A stretch of 64,000 bases of DNA, taken from NCBI RefSeq assembly GCF_005887115.1, contig NZ_PNCJ01000012.1, positions 1-64,000 on the forward strand, read 5' to 3'. The notes under the pieces were generated by a model that ran no database searches, was not told where the DNA came from, and saw only the letters and a program-made list of their open reading frames with translations. Position 1 is the stretch's first letter, and every line of letters starts with the position of its first letter. The position numbers and the translations under genes are program-made. The DNA is from Pseudoalteromonas rubra (GTDB lineage Bacteria; Pseudomonadota; Gammaproteobacteria; Enterobacterales; Alteromonadaceae). Below, piece after piece: positions 49,664-59,266 of this stretch.

Positions 49664-51571
49664 ATGCATAACACTGGTTTAACAATTACACAACGAATTA
49701 CTCTGCTGGGCAGTTTAATCGCGGTTGTTGTCGCTTGTCTGATCGGCTTTATTTCTACCTATCAGGCTAAGTCTATGATCGAAACCCGTATGCTGGGGTC
49801 AGAGTTGCCCAGCAAGGTTGAGAGCATCAACAAGTCGATTAGCCAACAAATTGGCCAGCTTAAGAGTGCGGCGAAACAACTTTCAAGCAATCAGTTTTTG
49901 CTTGATTCGGTCAATAAAGGTGAGCTAGATGAGCAGGTCTTGCTCAGAGAATTAGCGCGCGTACAAAATCAATACGCACTGGTCACCGCTTCCTGGGCCA
50001 ACAGAGAAACTCGACAATACTGGAACCAAAACGGGTTCTTACGGGTACTCAATCAACAACAAGATGGCTGGTTTTTCCAGTTTACCCAAAGTAGCGAAGA
50101 ATATTCCATTAGCATCTATCAGGAAGCACCTGGTGATGTGAAGATGTTCGTTAATCATCAACAAACCAATGGCGTTGGCTTGGCGGGCCTGGCAAAAAGT
50201 ATCGATGCGATGCAAACCATGCTAGCCAATATGAAAATTGAGCAGAGCGGATTTGTGTTTGTTGTCGAGAAGTCCCAAGGGGTTGTGCAACTTCACCCCG
50301 ATGCGAGCAAAGTCGCCAAAACAAAACTCGCAGATCTGTACGGGGCAACAGCTGCAGGGCAGTTGCGTAATAGCCGCGATTTTGTGGTCCTTGATTTGGA
50401 AGCCGATGGCGCTGCTTCTTTGGTTGCAGCCAGTCCTATCGAAGGCACTGAGTTGTTGGTTATTGCACAAGTACCCAAAGCGGAGGTATTTGCTCAAGTA
50501 TCTTCGTTACAATGGCAGATTATCTTCTGGGCACTCGTTGTAGTCGCTGTGGTATGTGTGGCCAGCATGCTTATGGCACGTAACCTGAGCGCCCCCTTGT
50601 TAAAAATGGCAGATGTGTTTCGTCAGCTTGGCAACGGTGATGCAAAACTCAACTATCGCGTCCCCAATGCAGAGCAGCCGGAATTGCAAGCATTGGGTCA
50701 GGGGTTTAATCAATTTATCGAAAAAATTGAAGCTGCTATTTGCAATGTCGCAAAAGAAAGTAGTGATATTCGTGTTGCCAGTGAGCATGTCTTTGCCCAG
50801 GCAAAGAAAAACTCTTTGTCACTGGATGAACAAAAATCCCAGACTTTGTCTGTAGCCGCAGCGATAAACCAGATGGCTGCAACTGTGCAGGAAATAGCCG
50901 GAAGTGCAAACAATACAGCTAAACTCACAGACGAAAGCCGCGAGCACACGAAACATAGCCATAGCTGCGTGCAGCAAAGCCAAACGACCTTACATCAACT
51001 GGCACTGGATATTCAGCAAATGGCAGATCAGGTGGCCACCTTGGCCAGCAAAACTCAGTCAATCGCCAGTATTTTAGACGTAATACGGGGTATCTCGGAG
51101 CAAACCAATTTGCTGGCGCTCAATGCTGCAATTGAGTCTGCACGTGCAGGTGAACACGGTCGAGGTTTTGCCGTGGTTGCCGATGAAGTTAGAGCGCTCG
51201 CCAGCAGGACCTCTCAATCGACAGATGAAATTCAGGCAACCATTCAGGAGCTCACAGCCGCATCTGATTCGATCGTGACACAAATTGCACAGTCTTCTGA
51301 GCAAGCGCAGCAAAGTGTCGATAACATGCAGACATCCGTAGAGTTAATGAATACCATCACAGAAACAGCGGATCAGATCAATGATATGACCACCCTGATA
51401 GCTACGGCAACTGAGCAACAAAGCAACGTTGTTGCGGATGTTGGCCGCAGTATCGAGCAGATTAGCGTGATCAGTGATGGCGTGATGAGTGAGCAACTCG
51501 ATACAGAGCAAGCGATTCAGCAATTAGCCAATTCGGCCAAAGCACTCGACAAACTGGTCGCCAGCTTCTAG
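49664..51571 (+). CDS. Methyl-accepting chemotaxis protein
   Basis: The 635-residue receptor has a first membrane helix at about 10-32 ([18 protein letters not shown]) and a periplasmic sensor of about 250 residues that looks like a Cache-type fold. A second helix ([20 protein letters not shown]), a HAMP domain, and a signalling domain with the MCP hairpin tip [20 protein letters not shown] followed by [20 protein letters not shown] complete it. ATG at 49664 is preferred over a GTG three codons upstream. The ligand is unknown. It has no CheBR-binding pentapeptide at the C-terminus (KLVASF). Confidence 0.93.
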   Translation: MHNTGLTITQRITLLGSLIAVVVACLIGFISTYQAKSMIETRMLGSELPSKVESINKSISQQIGQLKSAAKQLSSNQFLLDSVNKGELDEQVLLRELARVQNQYALVTASWANRETRQYWNQNGFLRVLNQQQDGWFFQFTQSSEEYSISIYQEAPGDVKMFVNHQQTNGVGLAGLAKSIDAMQTMLANMKIEQSGFVFVVEKSQGVVQLHPDASKVAKTKLADLYGATAAGQLRNSRDFVVLDLEADGAASLVAASPIEGTELLVIAQVPKAEVFAQVSSLQWQIIFWALVVVAVVCVASMLMARNLSAPLLKMADVFRQLGNGDAKLNYRVPNAEQPELQALGQGFNQFIEKIEAAICNVAKESSDIRVASEHVFAQAKKNSLSLDEQKSQTLSVAAAINQMAATVQEIAGSANNTAKLTDESREHTKHSHSCVQQSQTTLHQLALDIQQMADQVATLASKTQSIASILDVIRGISEQTNLLALNAAIESARAGEHGRGFAVVADEVRALASRTSQSTDEIQATIQELTAASDSIVTQIAQSSEQAQQSVDNMQTSVELMNTITETADQINDMTTLIATATEQQSNVVADVGRSIEQISVISDGVMSEQLDTEQAIQQLANSAKALDKLVASF

Positions 51572-51580
51572 CCCAAACAA

Positions 51581-51612
51581 GGCGGCTGACAACGTTTAGC
51601 CGCTTATTTTAT
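51581..51612 (+). terminator. Terminator after the chemoreceptor gene
   Basis: GCGGCT and AGCCGC pair around a 10-base loop and are followed by TTATTTTAT, 10 bp after the stop codon. Confidence 0.7.
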
Positions 51613-51759
51613 CTTGTCAGAATCCTTTCTGCTTTTGCATATTAACGCTTTGAGGTGCACTCACCTTCATTCATCTGCAATGGGTTGTAACAAATTTTGC
51701 CCCCTTAATCGATCATAGTAACTACACTGAAAGAAAGCTTAAGAATTTAGGAGTGTCCT

Positions 51760-52965
51760 ATGCAGTGTTTGATGCGCTTTGCCCGATGTTATCTCTGCCC
51801 TATTCTGGCTGTTTTTACTTTATTGCTCAGTGGATGTAAATCGACTCAGGTCCAACCAAAAATCGAGATGCGGCTTCTTGATAACGCTCCTTTCAAACAA
51901 CATTCGGTTGAATCTCAGCAGTCCATCTTTGCATTAGATGCCAATATTCGAGCGACTTTAGAGCGCTACCTGGCTCGGCATGACGGTTCCAATATCAAGG
52001 TTGCTGATCAGCTGCTCCAGTTTCTGGTAGAAAATGGCGATTCAAGCTTGTCTTATATGCGTGGTGCGAACCTCAGTGCGACAGAGACATTTTACGACCT
52101 CAATGCAAACTGCCTTTCTCTGTCGATTCTGGCCTTTAGCTTGTCTGAGCACTTGGGCTTTAAAGGCCAATTCCAACGCGTTCATATCCCCGAATACTGG
52201 GCTCAAACAAAGGGTTACAGCTTGTTGACCGGTCACGTAAATGTCGTCGTAACCCAAACCAACATAAGTGCCAATAAAAATAGTGACCATTACGAAATTT
52301 TATATACCCGCCCGGCACGTGTCATCATCGATTTTGATCCAAATAGCCGTGCGCAGAAGTTCGCGACTTCTAAAATCAGCAAAGATCGTATCACTGCGAT
52401 GTTTTACAGCAATAAAGGCGCAATGCATATGATCAACAAGGAAATGGATTTGGCATATAGCTATTTCAGGGCCGCCATCGAGATAGATCCGTTTTATTCT
52501 GCGGCATGGGGAAATTTAGCTGTGCTATTTCGTATCAATGACCACTTGCCCCAGGCCGAAGCACTCTATCAGCAGGCTTTGCTGATCAACAACGAGAATA
52601 AAACAGCCCTGGGCAATTTGGCCCTATTGTACGAACTGACAGACAGACAGCAGCAAGCTAAGGAAATAAGAGCACAACTCCATGCATTACGTAAAGACAA
52701 TCCTTACTATCAAATAGCACTTGGCGATGAGGCCTTTGCAAATGAGGACTATCAAAAGGCACTGAAGCACTACCGCGCAGCAAACAGGTTGTCTGGTTCA
52801 CTACACGAAGGCTATTTTGGGATGGCTAAGGTCTATTACATTCAGGGAGAGTTAGAACTCAGCAGAGCATTTTTAAACAGAGCACTGAATCACGCCAATT
52901 TTAATCATGATAAAAAGCGGTATCGGAACAAACTGGAGTGGCTAAGTGCAACTGCTAGGAACTAG
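51760..52965 (+). CDS. TPR lipoprotein with transglutaminase-like domain
   Basis: The 401-residue protein has a lipoprotein signal (lipobox LSGC at about 24-27). The N-terminal half contains NANCLSLSILAFSLSEHLGF and a later TGHVNVVV. This Cys...His pattern is typical of SirB1/transglutaminase-like folds, with a possible third residue in IIDFDPN. The C-terminal half has three or more TPR units (SAAWGNLAVLFRINDHLPQA, KTALGNLALLYELTDRQQQA). The end overlaps the start of the M28 peptidase gene by 20 bp, so the two are translated together. The substrate is unknown. Confidence 0.85.
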   Translation: MQCLMRFARCYLCPILAVFTLLLSGCKSTQVQPKIEMRLLDNAPFKQHSVESQQSIFALDANIRATLERYLARHDGSNIKVADQLLQFLVENGDSSLSYMRGANLSATETFYDLNANCLSLSILAFSLSEHLGFKGQFQRVHIPEYWAQTKGYSLLTGHVNVVVTQTNISANKNSDHYEILYTRPARVIIDFDPNSRAQKFATSKISKDRITAMFYSNKGAMHMINKEMDLAYSYFRAAIEIDPFYSAAWGNLAVLFRINDHLPQAEALYQQALLINNENKTALGNLALLYELTDRQQQAKEIRAQLHALRKDNPYYQIALGDEAFANEDYQKALKHYRAANRLSGSLHEGYFGMAKVYYIQGELELSRAFLNRALNHANFNHDKKRYRNKLEWLSATARN

Positions 52966-53836
52966 CCTGCTATGGCTGAGCAGCATTATTTCGATTGCAC
53001 AGGCTGCCAGCAAAATTGAAGTAGACCTAAAAACGTTAACGAGTGAGGCGCATGCGGGCCGGGGCTCTGGTCATACTGACATCAACAAAAGTGCACGTTA
53101 CATACATTCACGCTTTGCTGAGACTGGAATAGACGTCTATTTTCAGTCATTCCGCTTTCCCCAGGGCTTCAGTAAACTGGCTTACGGGCACAATGTTGTC
53201 GCGACCCTACCCTGTAATGCGCCTCCCTGTGCACCTGCATTAGTCATCAGTGCGCATTACGATCATTTAGGTCGCAGAGGAACACGTTACTATCCTGGTG
53301 CTAATGATAATGCGTCAGGGGTTGCTGTTATGCTAGATGTAGCACGCCAGTTAGCAACAAAAATACGACACAGGGAAATTCTCTTTGTTGCAACCGATGC
53401 CGAAGAAAAAGGCCTGTACGGGGCGCACTTCTTTGCTGCAACGCTAAATCCCGAGCATGTCGCTTTGAATATCAACCTGGACATGCTCGCAGTTAACAAA
53501 AGAAATCGCCTATATGTTCTGGCCCCAAATCAAGCGAGCACATATGCAAAGGAGATTATACAGGCGTTTAATCAGGACATCCGTGCTCAGGTATTTACAT
53601 CAACAGCGCGTATGTCACGTCGCCTGGATACGCCCCGGGTTGACTGGTTAAGAGCCAGTGACCATTACGCTTTTCATAAAGTTGGTATCCCGTTTGCTTA
53701 CTTTGGGATTGGTACAGATCCCTTGCATCATACGTATAAGGATCAGTTTGATAAAATAGATATACCTAAGCTGACTCAGGTTTCGGCGCATATTAACGCT
53801 TTTATTTCTGCGTTATCCGTGTCTGCTGCCCCTTGA
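52946..53836 (+). CDS. Secreted M28 family zinc aminopeptidase
   Basis: The 296-residue protein has a signal peptide (MQLLGTSLLWLSSIISIAQA; GTG start, GGAG 8 nt upstream). It has the M28 di-zinc site: His/Asp in ISAHYDHLG, Asp in GANDNASGVAVML, catalytic Glu pair in DAEEKGLYGAHFF, Asp in NLDMLAV, and final His in DPLHHTYKDQFD. The enzyme should act in the periplasm or outside the cell on peptides. It overlaps the TPR lipoprotein gene upstream and the tail of the convergent GIY-YIG gene (61 bp shared). Confidence 0.93.
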   Translation: MQLLGTSLLWLSSIISIAQAASKIEVDLKTLTSEAHAGRGSGHTDINKSARYIHSRFAETGIDVYFQSFRFPQGFSKLAYGHNVVATLPCNAPPCAPALVISAHYDHLGRRGTRYYPGANDNASGVAVMLDVARQLATKIRHREILFVATDAEEKGLYGAHFFAATLNPEHVALNINLDMLAVNKRNRLYVLAPNQASTYAKEIIQAFNQDIRAQVFTSTARMSRRLDTPRVDWLRASDHYAFHKVGIPFAYFGIGTDPLHHTYKDQFDKIDIPKLTQVSAHINAFISALSVSAAP

Positions 53837-54084
53837 ACTAATGCGATTTTACGAGCCTTGGGTAACCGCTTAAATCTCCATTCCAGCCTTGCAGCGGTGC
53901 GCTTATCTTCAACAGCCAGCGTGTAAACTAGTTTAAGCGGACCTTTTCCTCGTAAGCTTTTGGCCCCTTTACCGGCAGCATGCGCTGAAAAGCGCTTAGG
54001 GACGTCATTGGTGATCCCGGTATACCAGTGGCCAAACTTATTTTCAATTACATACAGGTGCCAAGGTGGCTGTGCATTACTCAT
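53776..54084 (-). CDS. GIY-YIG endonuclease domain protein (YhbQ-like)
   Basis: The 102-residue protein consists of a GIY-YIG nuclease domain: LYVIENKFGHWYTGITNDVP (variant Y-V-I...Y-T-G), the Arg helix RFSAHAAGKGAKSL, and Glu in ARLEWRFKRLPKARK. It is the UPF0213/YhbQ type, which acts on DNA in repair or exonucleolytic tests, with uncertain physiology. Its 3' end overlaps the M28 peptidase gene by 61 bp on the opposite strand. It is divergent from bamE. Confidence 0.92.
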   Translation of the reverse strand: MSNAQPPWHLYVIENKFGHWYTGITNDVPKRFSAHAAGKGAKSLRGKGPLKLVYTLAVEDKRTAARLEWRFKRLPKARKIALVQGAADTDNAEIKALICAET

Positions 54085-54214
54085 GCCCGTAACTACTCAT
54101 TAGAATCTGTGGAACTATTTTAACTGTGAATGGTCGAAACTTACCAATAATTCTACTTTACCTTCTTTATCCATTCTGTATCATTCATACAACCAAAAAT
54201 AAGGATACACATAC

Positions 54215-54574
54215 ATGCAGTTAAAAAAGCGCCTTTTTGTTTGGCTTAGTATTATTCTTGCGACGACCATGCTATCTGCTTGCTCCAGCTGGGTATACCG
54301 GATAAACGTCCCTCAGGGCAATTTCCTGGAACAGTCCGATGTCGATAAGCTCAGAATCGCTATGACAAAAGAGCAAGTTTTATATGTATTGGGCACCCCG
54401 GTGGCTAAAGACGCGTTTAACAGTGAGATCTGGCATTACTCATATGTGTTCAATCTGGGCAGAGACTCAGAGCAACGCCGTGAGCTAGTCGTTTATTTCA
54501 AAGATGATAACCTGAGCGAGATATCTGGAGACTTTGATAAACCTGCAGATTTCAATACACCGCTGTCAGAATAA
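54215..54574 (+). CDS. bamE: Outer membrane assembly lipoprotein BamE
   Basis: BamE is a small partner of the BAM complex that inserts outer-membrane proteins. The 119-residue lipoprotein has lipobox LSAC at about 20-23 and the SmpA/OmlA core: YRINVPQGNFLEQSDVDKLR, MTKEQVLYVLGTPVAKDAFN and WHYSYVF. AAGGATA lies 9 nt before ATG. It is transcribed alone. In many gammaproteobacteria bamE lies beside recN; here they are 36 kb apart. Confidence 0.96.
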   Translation: MQLKKRLFVWLSIILATTMLSACSSWVYRINVPQGNFLEQSDVDKLRIAMTKEQVLYVLGTPVAKDAFNSEIWHYSYVFNLGRDSEQRRELVVYFKDDNLSEISGDFDKPADFNTPLSE

Positions 54575-54599
54575 ACCTAATATTCAGCGTTTCTGTTAT

Positions 54600-54622
54600 A
54601 GCAGAGCCATAGCTCTGCTTTA
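54600..54622. terminator. Shared hairpin between bamE and the ankyrin gene
   Basis: AGCAGAGC and GCTCTGCT pair around a 4-base loop between two convergent genes and touch the ankyrin gene stop codon. The T run is short, so termination strength is uncertain. Confidence 0.5.
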
Positions 54623-55990
54623 ACTTCCCATCACTGCAATTAACACCACGACACTAAAGAGCATCTGCATCGACATACTAAGCCAGGCAAGTACGTTTAC
54701 CCCGATTAAACTCCAGGGTGACGAGTCCTGCGGATAGAGTGGACTGCGTTTTAGCCACCGAGCCAAAGCAAAAAACAGTAAAGTCAGACTCGAGATCATG
54801 ATCGTCGCAGAAAGCTTATTACTATGTGTCTCATTAAAAAAGAAGTTTAACTGTACGGGCATCAGAATTGCGACCAATGCATACAAGCTGTAAACACGTG
54901 CTACTTTTTCGTATTTTGCAGCAAAAGACAGTTCGATGATCCCGCGCTGTTCCAAAAACTTCTTTGCGGCAACCGCCTGTACCTGATTAGCAAGGCGGTA
55001 CGGAGTCATACCAGTGACATCTGCCAGTCTCGGGTCTACATTCATAGACTCAACCAACTCAAGCATCGAAGTTGAATTGGACATGACCGCGTAATGCATT
55101 AAATTCCGGCCTAAGTCATCCAGAGACTGGTGACAATGATGCGCAGTCAATGCCTGAGCTGCGCTGACAAACCCCTGTTCGACCAGCCACATCATGGCAG
55201 ACTTCCCATCTGGATCTTTGCTCTGACCAGTTGCCCCCTGCTCAATCAGCTTCAGAGCGATAGATTGCTTGGCATTCTTAGACATTAGATGGGCCAGCAA
55301 AGCCTGATCTAACAGGCGCTCAACCTCTTCGCCACAGCACAAATGCTTAAGCAGTCCCACATAAGTATCATCCCCCTGCAACCGTTCAACCGCCACTTGC
55401 AAAGTTTCAACCTTGTCCTTAAGTACCACTTCAAGCATGTGCCCCAAGTCCGACTGTAAGTCTTGATCAGCAACCTTCCATAAGTCACATGCTTCCTCAG
55501 CAGTTAACGTTAAACCATGTTGCAATAGTACACTCAAAGCCCGGGTATAAGACTTACTCAATAAAAGTGAAGCCGGAGAGGCTTCAGTCTGGTAGGCAAG
55601 CTGTGCCTTGATATCGGCGTAATGGGAGAATACTCCTAATAACTTAGCAATTAACTCATCCTGGCTGACACCAGCTGCACCAATATGCAGTAATAAGTCA
55701 TCACAGTATGTCTGATGTGCTTGATCATAGTCATCAATATGCTGATAGCGACAAGATTCGAACGGCTCCAGAGGTTTCAGCCATAAAATATACATCAGCG
55801 GTGGTAAGACCGACGAACGCACACCTTGCTGATCGGTCACGGTCTCACACTCAGGCCAAGCCTCAAGTGCATCCAGAATAAAAGCCCCATTGTTTTCAAC
55901 CAGCCCCTTGAGTAGCAGAGGGTACTGAGCCGGCCAAATTAAAACATGCTCCATTAAAGAATTAACCACCTTATTTGTCATATCGTGCAC
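54620..55990 (-). CDS. Ankyrin-repeat membrane protein of unknown function
   Basis: The 456-residue protein has a helical N-terminal region of about 230 residues. Ankyrin-like repeats lie at about 235-335 (KLIEQGATGQSKDPDGKSAM, LGRNLMHYAVMSNSTSMLEL, ADVTGMTPYRLANQVQAVAA). A C-terminal membrane part has three hydrophobic segments (YSLYALVAILMPVQLNFFF, MISSLTLLFFALARWL, MQMLFSVVVLIAVMGS). The repeats presumably face the cytoplasm. Function unknown. It stands alone on the minus strand. Confidence 0.8.
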   Translation of the reverse strand: MHDMTNKVVNSLMEHVLIWPAQYPLLLKGLVENNGAFILDALEAWPECETVTDQQGVRSSVLPPLMYILWLKPLEPFESCRYQHIDDYDQAHQTYCDDLLLHIGAAGVSQDELIAKLLGVFSHYADIKAQLAYQTEASPASLLLSKSYTRALSVLLQHGLTLTAEEACDLWKVADQDLQSDLGHMLEVVLKDKVETLQVAVERLQGDDTYVGLLKHLCCGEEVERLLDQALLAHLMSKNAKQSIALKLIEQGATGQSKDPDGKSAMMWLVEQGFVSAAQALTAHHCHQSLDDLGRNLMHYAVMSNSTSMLELVESMNVDPRLADVTGMTPYRLANQVQAVAAKKFLEQRGIIELSFAAKYEKVARVYSLYALVAILMPVQLNFFFNETHSNKLSATIMISSLTLLFFALARWLKRSPLYPQDSSPWSLIGVNVLAWLSMSMQMLFSVVVLIAVMGS

Positions 55991-56523
55991 TTAATGCCAT
56001 GAATATTGTCGCAGTGCTGTTTGCGGAATGATACCAATTGCATCATAAAAAAGCTGCTGCTGATCTCAAGAATCACATCACTTTACCTAATACGAAAACA
56101 ATTCCGCAATGAGCCAAAGTCGATATGCTCATTGTGCACCATACCAGAGCGCCATAGAACGACTCAGGGTCCACGTATTCAAGTTTATCGCCTAGCCTAA
56201 ATTGCAATTTTTATTACAGATAGAGTGGGCATTGCAGTTTAATACCAATTTGCTGAATTAAGTGTTCTAATTTGAGACAAGGAAGTATCGTCGACAACAA
56301 GGCAAAAAATTTCGCTATTTAGTTGTTCTAAATGAGAAATATTTAACACCGTTAGCGGCATATTTGCCCCTTCAAATTGAACAGGTATTAAGTAAAATTG
56401 GTATAAGCCCCACTCTGGGACGTCGATTAAGTTACTCAGCTCTGGGCTTGAGGTCATGAACGATTAAGATATACAATAGAAGTGAACGTCCAATGAAGGC
56501 CCTGTGATAGGGAGCAAGTCAAG
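55991..56523. other. Intergenic region with repeats upstream of the DUF2897 gene
   Basis: 533 bp. It contains MITE copy 2 (56242-56403) and, at 56034-56049, a lone ATACCAATTGCATCAT resembling a related repeat end without a recognisable partner. No protein gene is supported until 56524. Small reading frames here lie within repeat sequence. Confidence 0.6.
56242..56403. mobile_element. MITE-like repeat, copy 2 (intergenic)
   Basis: A 162-bp element with ends ATACCAATTT / AAATTGGTA and TA on both sides (56240-56241 and 56404-56405). It aligns with copy 1 at 18972 over its whole length, with scattered substitutions and one 1-bp indel. Both share a translated segment on the minus strand (PVQF-GANM-LTVL-ISHLEQL), a by-product of conservation and not a protein. 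Confidence 0.75.
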
Positions 56524-56700
56524 ATGGAAAACACCTTACCCACCTGGCACGTAATACTGATTATTGTGATGGTACTTGGGTTCATTATCAGCAATATTAT
56601 GCTATTGAAATATATGACCCGATTTGATGTCAAAGGCAAGCTAGATAAACAAACTAAGCCAGACTCAGAGGCCAAGAAAGAAGAAGAGGAAGAAAAGTAG
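56524..56700 (+). CDS. DUF2897 family small membrane protein (58 aa)
   Basis: This short gene encodes MENTLPTWHVILIIVMVLGF, then IISNIMLLKYMTRFDVKGKL and an acidic/basic tail ending in five Glu and Lys. There is one membrane helix at about 9-28, with the LxxNxMLLKY pattern of the DUF2897 family found in Vibrio and Shewanella. AGGGAGC lies 9 nt before ATG. It lies convergent to the YjiH-like gene, 30 bp from its stop. Function unknown. Confidence 0.8.
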   Translation: MENTLPTWHVILIIVMVLGFIISNIMLLKYMTRFDVKGKLDKQTKPDSEAKKEEEEEK

Positions 56701-56730
56701 GGCTGGCACGCACCTGCCCTACCTCAGAGA

Positions 56731-58104
56731 TTAACCTACCAACCAATGCGCCATAAATGCAATCACGGGTAGCGTGACCAGAGTGCGCAGAATAAAGATA
56801 CAGAATAGCTCAAACAAATTGACCGGTATTTTGCTGCCCAGCAACAAAGCCCCCACCTCTGACATGTAAATCAGCTGAGTCACACTCAATGCTGCCACGA
56901 TAAAGCGTGTCACATCACTTTCTATGTTTCCTGCTGCCAAAATTGACGGGATAAACATATCAGCAAAACCAACCACTATCGTTTCAGCTGCTTTTGCAGC
57001 TTCGGGCACCTGAAGTAATTCGAGGTAAGGCACAAATGGCTTACCCAGGATCTGAAACACTGGCGTATGTTCTGCAATAATGAGCGCAAACGTACCGACT
57101 GCCATGACTACAGGCAAGACAGCAAACACCATATCCAGCGCATTGTGCACGCCTTCTTTCAATGTCCCTTTAACGCCCGGCGCTTTTTCCGCTTTTGCCA
57201 GCGCAACGTCCAGTGCATGACCAAACAGTGTTTTTCCTTCAGGCACCAGCTCAGCACCGGGGTTGGCATCGCTGCCGTCGACATAACAATCTTTTTTCCA
57301 CCGCAGAGGAGGCAAACGCGGGACGATAATCGCCGCTGCGATCCCCGCTGCACATACGGTTAAGTAAAATGGCGCGAACAGATGCTCCAGTTTCACCTGA
57401 CCAATAACAACCAGACAGAATGTAATAGAAACAGCTGAGAAAGTCGTGCCTATAATAGCGGCTTCTCTTTGCGTGTAGTGCTTATCTTCGTACTGACGTG
57501 ACGTCATAAGAATTCCGACACTGCCGTCTCCCAACCAGGATGCCACACAGTTTACGGCACTGCGACCGGGCACACCAAACAAAGGGCGCATCACTTTAGT
57601 TAGTAAGGTACCTACCAGTTCTAGCAGACCAAAATTCAGCAGCAATGGCAGCAACAGGCCGGCTAAGACAAAAACAGAAAACAGCACCGGTAATAGATCG
57701 TTGAGCACCAATGATCCCGTATGTGCAGAGTGGATTGCTTCTGGCCCAACTTTAAAATAAGTCATTAGAATAAACGCCATACCAGCAAGGCGAGTAATCA
57801 ACCAAATAGGACTCACGGCAAACAAATGTCTGAATAAATGATTTTTCATCAGCTGCCTTGGCTTAACCAGTGCAACAAAGGCACTTATCAACCCTGTGAT
57901 ACATACTATGGTCACTATCATGGCCTGTGCGAAGGGCGCTATCCAGCCTTGCAGTGCTTTAGCCATAACAGCGATAGGAATAGTCATTGCCTCACCGATT
58001 GCAACAGGTGTCATAAATAAAAACACCCCAATCAGGGAAGGCACGAGAAACGCAAATAGCGTGCGCCAGTTTGGCGACGCTGAACCCGTAGATTCTGACA
58101 TCAT
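56731..58104 (-). CDS. YjiH family nucleoside-recognition (Gate) membrane protein
   Basis: The protein of 457 residues has about ten membrane segments. It contains the Gate or nucleoside-recognition domain features of the YjiH family: MRPLFGVPGRSAVNCVASWL, FADMFIPSILAAGN and SEVGALLLGSKIPVN. The transported substrate is unknown. The start at 58104 (MMSESTGS) is preferred. The longer in-frame start at 58149 would force translation through the bamC terminator hairpin. A second ATG follows at 58101. It is downstream of bamC on the same strand. Confidence 0.85.
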   Translation of the reverse strand: MMSESTGSASPNWRTLFAFLVPSLIGVFLFMTPVAIGEAMTIPIAVMAKALQGWIAPFAQAMIVTIVCITGLISAFVALVKPRQLMKNHLFRHLFAVSPIWLITRLAGMAFILMTYFKVGPEAIHSAHTGSLVLNDLLPVLFSVFVLAGLLLPLLLNFGLLELVGTLLTKVMRPLFGVPGRSAVNCVASWLGDGSVGILMTSRQYEDKHYTQREAAIIGTTFSAVSITFCLVVIGQVKLEHLFAPFYLTVCAAGIAAAIIVPRLPPLRWKKDCYVDGSDANPGAELVPEGKTLFGHALDVALAKAEKAPGVKGTLKEGVHNALDMVFAVLPVVMAVGTFALIIAEHTPVFQILGKPFVPYLELLQVPEAAKAAETIVVGFADMFIPSILAAGNIESDVTRFIVAALSVTQLIYMSEVGALLLGSKIPVNLFELFCIFILRTLVTLPVIAFMAHWLVG

Positions 58105-58116
58105 ATGATTACCCAC

Positions 58117-58146
58117 TAAAAAGAAAAAGAGCGTAAGGCTCTTTTT
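58117..58146 (-). terminator. Intrinsic terminator of bamC
   Basis: AAAAAGAGC-cttac-GCTCTTTTT followed by CTTTTT on the minus strand, 53 bp after the bamC stop. It overlaps the first codons of a possible longer YjiH reading frame. Confidence 0.75.
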
Positions 58147-58198
58147 CATGTTACTTCAACTCATTGTTTTTATTTTAATATTTTGATTTTTTAAAATA

Positions 58199-59266
58199 TT
58201 ATATTTGCAGACCCCGATTGCGCAAGACCTCTAACAGAGATTGCAACAATAGGTCCATGGTCTGTGCATCCAGCACTTGTTCCTCACCATCCAGCCAAGT
58301 CAACGCAGTCTGACCATCGTCGGTTGTTGACACCTTAACGACATAATCGCCGTCGGCAATCGGCAGCACTGTAGCTTCTTCACCCCAGATAGAATCCCAG
58401 ACGCTTTGCTCAGGCGCTTCGTAACGAACTTTCACCTGCTCATTGTCTCTATCCAAACGAATCACGGTGAAATTCACACGTTCAAGGAAATTAGACAAGC
58501 GATCCATTACGGCACTCTTCTCAACCAGTGTCAGCATTGCAGCATTGCCGTCGCTGTCAAAACCGCCTTCCAGAGACAATAAGCCTTGCTGCTTACGCAA
58601 CTCAACCGCTAACAACCTGTAACGATAATCAAACTCCGCAATCACTTCGTTTAATGCACGTACTTCTAGCTGCTGCTTTAACATGTCATTTAATGGCGCA
58701 TTATCACTTTGATAATCCAGTAATTTGGCACTCAAAGAAGCAGTTCTCTGGTGCTCTTTTTGTTCAACGGTAAACTCAAAGCGCTGGCGCGATACTTCAA
58801 CAATATCTTCCCAAAACCAGCCTTCGTCCTTCTTGATTAATGAGTACCAACCTGTTTCCACAGTGCCTTGTTGGCGCGCATCCGTGACAACCTGTGTATT
58901 GTGGTTTGCCATGACGCCATCAAGCGACTGCCAAATAAAAGCCGACAGGTCTTCAATACCATCGTTTTTATCAAAGTAGACACGAGCGACTTTGTCTTTA
59001 TTTTCAGCCCAGCTCCCTTGAGCCAGTGTCAGGACCTGCTGAGGCGGTCGATATAGTTTATCTTGTCCATCCGGGTTGTTGTCATAAACAGCAACTGCCA
59101 TCTTATATTCCGGATCCTGATAAGGCTGTTCAAGCCCTGATGGCACGCTAATGGCTTCATTAACCCGATAATTTTTGCTGTCATGTGCATCATTTGGAAA
59201 TACACTACATCCCGTTAAACCAAGTAAAACACTTAAAGTCAGTGCTTTTGGAACCCAATACTGCAC
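58199..59266 (-). CDS. bamC: Outer membrane assembly lipoprotein BamC
   Basis: BamC (NlpB) is an accessory lipoprotein of the BAM complex. The 355-residue protein has lipobox LTGC at about 17-20. An unstructured N-terminal segment that contacts BamD (NYRVNEAISVPSGLEQP) is followed by two helix-grip domains, ending in ALTWLDGEEQVLDAQTMDLL. In many gammaproteobacteria bamC follows dapA. Here dapA is absent and bamC is divergent from gcvR. The long AT-rich stretch after the stop leads to the terminator hairpin. Confidence 0.93.
   Translation of the reverse strand: MQYWVPKALTLSVLLGLTGCSVFPNDAHDSKNYRVNEAISVPSGLEQPYQDPEYKMAVAVYDNNPDGQDKLYRPPQQVLTLAQGSWAENKDKVARVYFDKNDGIEDLSAFIWQSLDGVMANHNTQVVTDARQQGTVETGWYSLIKKDEGWFWEDIVEVSRQRFEFTVEQKEHQRTASLSAKLLDYQSDNAPLNDMLKQQLEVRALNEVIAEFDYRYRLLAVELRKQQGLLSLEGGFDSDGNAAMLTLVEKSAVMDRLSNFLERVNFTVIRLDRDNEQVKVRYEAPEQSVWDSIWGEEATVLPIADGDYVVKVSTTDDGQTALTWLDGEEQVLDAQTMDLLLQSLLEVLRNRGLQI

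Noticed and set aside
56006..56200. 64-codon plus-strand frame after the ankyrin gene
   Set aside because: It lies in repeat-like sequence, starts without a ribosome-binding site and has low-complexity, unusual composition.
56239..56457. 72-codon frame in MITE copy 2
   Set aside because: It is translated repeat sequence without initiation signals.
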